A stretch of 56,566 nucleotides of DNA from Candidatus Dormiibacterota bacterium (GTDB taxonomy: Bacteria > Chloroflexota > Dormibacteria > Dormibacterales > Dormibacteraceae), in the NCBI GenBank assembly GCA_003169845.1, contig PNAG01000022.1, positions 1 through 56,566 of the forward strand, written 5' to 3'. A program made the position numbers and the translations under genes. This document shows positions 56,117 to 56,566 of this stretch, piece by piece (position 1 is the stretch's first letter; each line of letters begins with the position of its first letter). The notes under the pieces were generated by a model. That model worked only from the letters and a program-made list of their open reading frames with translations, was not told where the DNA came from and made no database searches.

Positions 56117-56439
56117 TGGCCGGTGGCTCCTGACAGGCTCACCAATGCGACGCCGCCGACAATCAAGACCATTCCGACGATCGCGATGGGGGGAACCGGG
56201 TCGTTGAACATGATCTTGCCGAGGACGGCCACCAGCGCGACTCCGACGGCGGCCCAGATCGCGTAGACGATCCCGACCGGGAGTGACTTGAGGACGAGGG
56301 CCAGGAGTCCGAAGCTCGCGAGGTATCCGACCGCCACGATGATTGAAGGCACCAGGCGGGTGAGCCCGTCAGAAGCTCGCAGGGCGAGGGTGCCCGCCAC
56401 CTCGGTGGCGATCGCGCCGCCCAGGAGGATCCACGGCAT
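56113..56439 (-). CDS. Small multidrug resistance (SMR) family protein
   Basis: A 108-residue four-helix exporter. The membrane Glu13 in GGAIATEVAGTLALRAS matches EmrE Glu14, and GIVYAIWAAVGVALVAVLG is the conserved third-helix region. ATG 56439 fits the normal length; the frame continues open upstream but without homology. SMR proteins export quaternary ammonium compounds or guanidinium. It is convergent with the fused ABC gene (4-base overlap). Confidence 0.92.
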   Translation of the reverse strand: MPWILLGGAIATEVAGTLALRASDGLTRLVPSIIVAVGYLASFGLLALVLKSLPVGIVYAIWAAVGVALVAVLGKIMFNDPVPPIAIVGMVLIVGGVALVSLSGATGH

Positions 56440-56447
56440 CAGGCGGC

Positions 56448-56566
56448 CTACAGGTCCAGCGACTGCGCAACCAGCTCTCGGTGGAAGGTGGCGTCGCCCA
56501 GGGTCACCTCCGAGGACTTTGCCCGCTTGAAGTAGAGGTGCATGTCGTGCTCCCACGTGAAGCCGA
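56448..56566 (-). CDS. Acyl-CoA dehydrogenase, C-terminal end (cut by window edge)
   Basis: The last 38 or so codons of a gene running off the right edge. The peptide GFTWEHDMHLYFKRAKSSEV, then LGDATFHRELVAQSLDL, is the characteristic end of an acyl-CoA dehydrogenase (the GxTWE/HxxH-type tail). It lies 8 bases upstream of the SMR gene on the same strand, so the two may be co-transcribed. Nothing can be said about chain-length specificity. Confidence 0.8.
   Translation of the reverse strand, partial: GFTWEHDMHLYFKRAKSSEVTLGDATFHRELVAQSLDL

Overview
The window is 56.6 kb of compact, GC-rich bacterial chromosome with about 58 protein genes. No tRNA, rRNA, CRISPR array, insertion sequence or prophage gene is visible. 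The gene set points to a free-living Terrabacteria-type organism. It includes PurS/PurQ/small PurL, an Fe-S-type PurF, a GuaB3-type IMP dehydrogenase, PdxS/PdxT, PyrR control of pyr genes, class 1B PyrD with PyrK, a DarA-like c-di-AMP receptor and a plastid/cyanobacteria/Chloroflexota-type R3H ATPase. My best guess, by inference only, is Chloroflexota or the related Dormibacterota. Genes are packed with 4-base start/stop overlaps (ATGA, GTGA, TTGA and apparently CTGA). Several starts look leaderless, with a -10 box 7-9 nt before the start codon.

Layout. 1-3.7 kb: an epimerase/acyltransferase pair, an APH-like phosphotransferase and a DUF4332 protein. 3.7-12.3 kb: guaB3-guaA, then purD-purE followed by a two-subunit pyruvate carboxylase and a NUDIX hydrolase. 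12.3-15.1 kb: an ECF sigma factor with a large membrane-anchored anti-sigma-like protein (minus strand). 15.3-25.3 kb: purB-purC-purS-purQ-purL-purF-purM-purN-purH. With purD and purE this covers PRPP to IMP except purK; guaB3 and guaA continue to GMP. 25.3-33.0 kb: two convergent DHA2 exporters with a MarR regulator, a thiolase, an ABC-2 exporter and small proteins. 33.0-40.6 kb: the pyr operon pyrB-pyrR-carAB(fused)-pyrK-pyrD, headed by a PyrR-binding RNA loop that overlaps the pyrB ribosome-binding site. 40.6-48.5 kb: SRPBCC, Rid and SDR proteins, a lipoprotein, hisA, a YajQ-family protein, ilvE, glycerate kinase, and an ECF sigma factor with a built-in zinc finger. 48.7-56.6 kb: pdxS-pdxT, a GNAT protein, an R3H ATPase, tmk, a c-di-AMP receptor, a fused ABC transporter, an SMR exporter and the end of an acyl-CoA dehydrogenase.

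Most unusual signals. (1) A roughly 165-nt dispersed element occurs three times (2157-2316 minus, 6624-6784 plus, 42858-43025 plus). Its stems carry compensatory base changes around invariant unpaired motifs, as expected of a structured RNA; it matches no RNA class I recognise. (2) A second, shorter hairpin repeat with covarying arms also occurs three times (1-35, 25306-25365, 48559-48622 minus). (3) CarA and CarB are one 1456-residue protein. (4) Several conserved proteins (PurN, the Rid protein, GuaB3, PdxT, perhaps NUDIX and SDR) have no ATG/GTG/TTG where their family N-terminus must begin. CTG starts, two of them overlapping the upstream stop as CTGA, are the best explanation. No gene-free stretch exceeds 300 bases.
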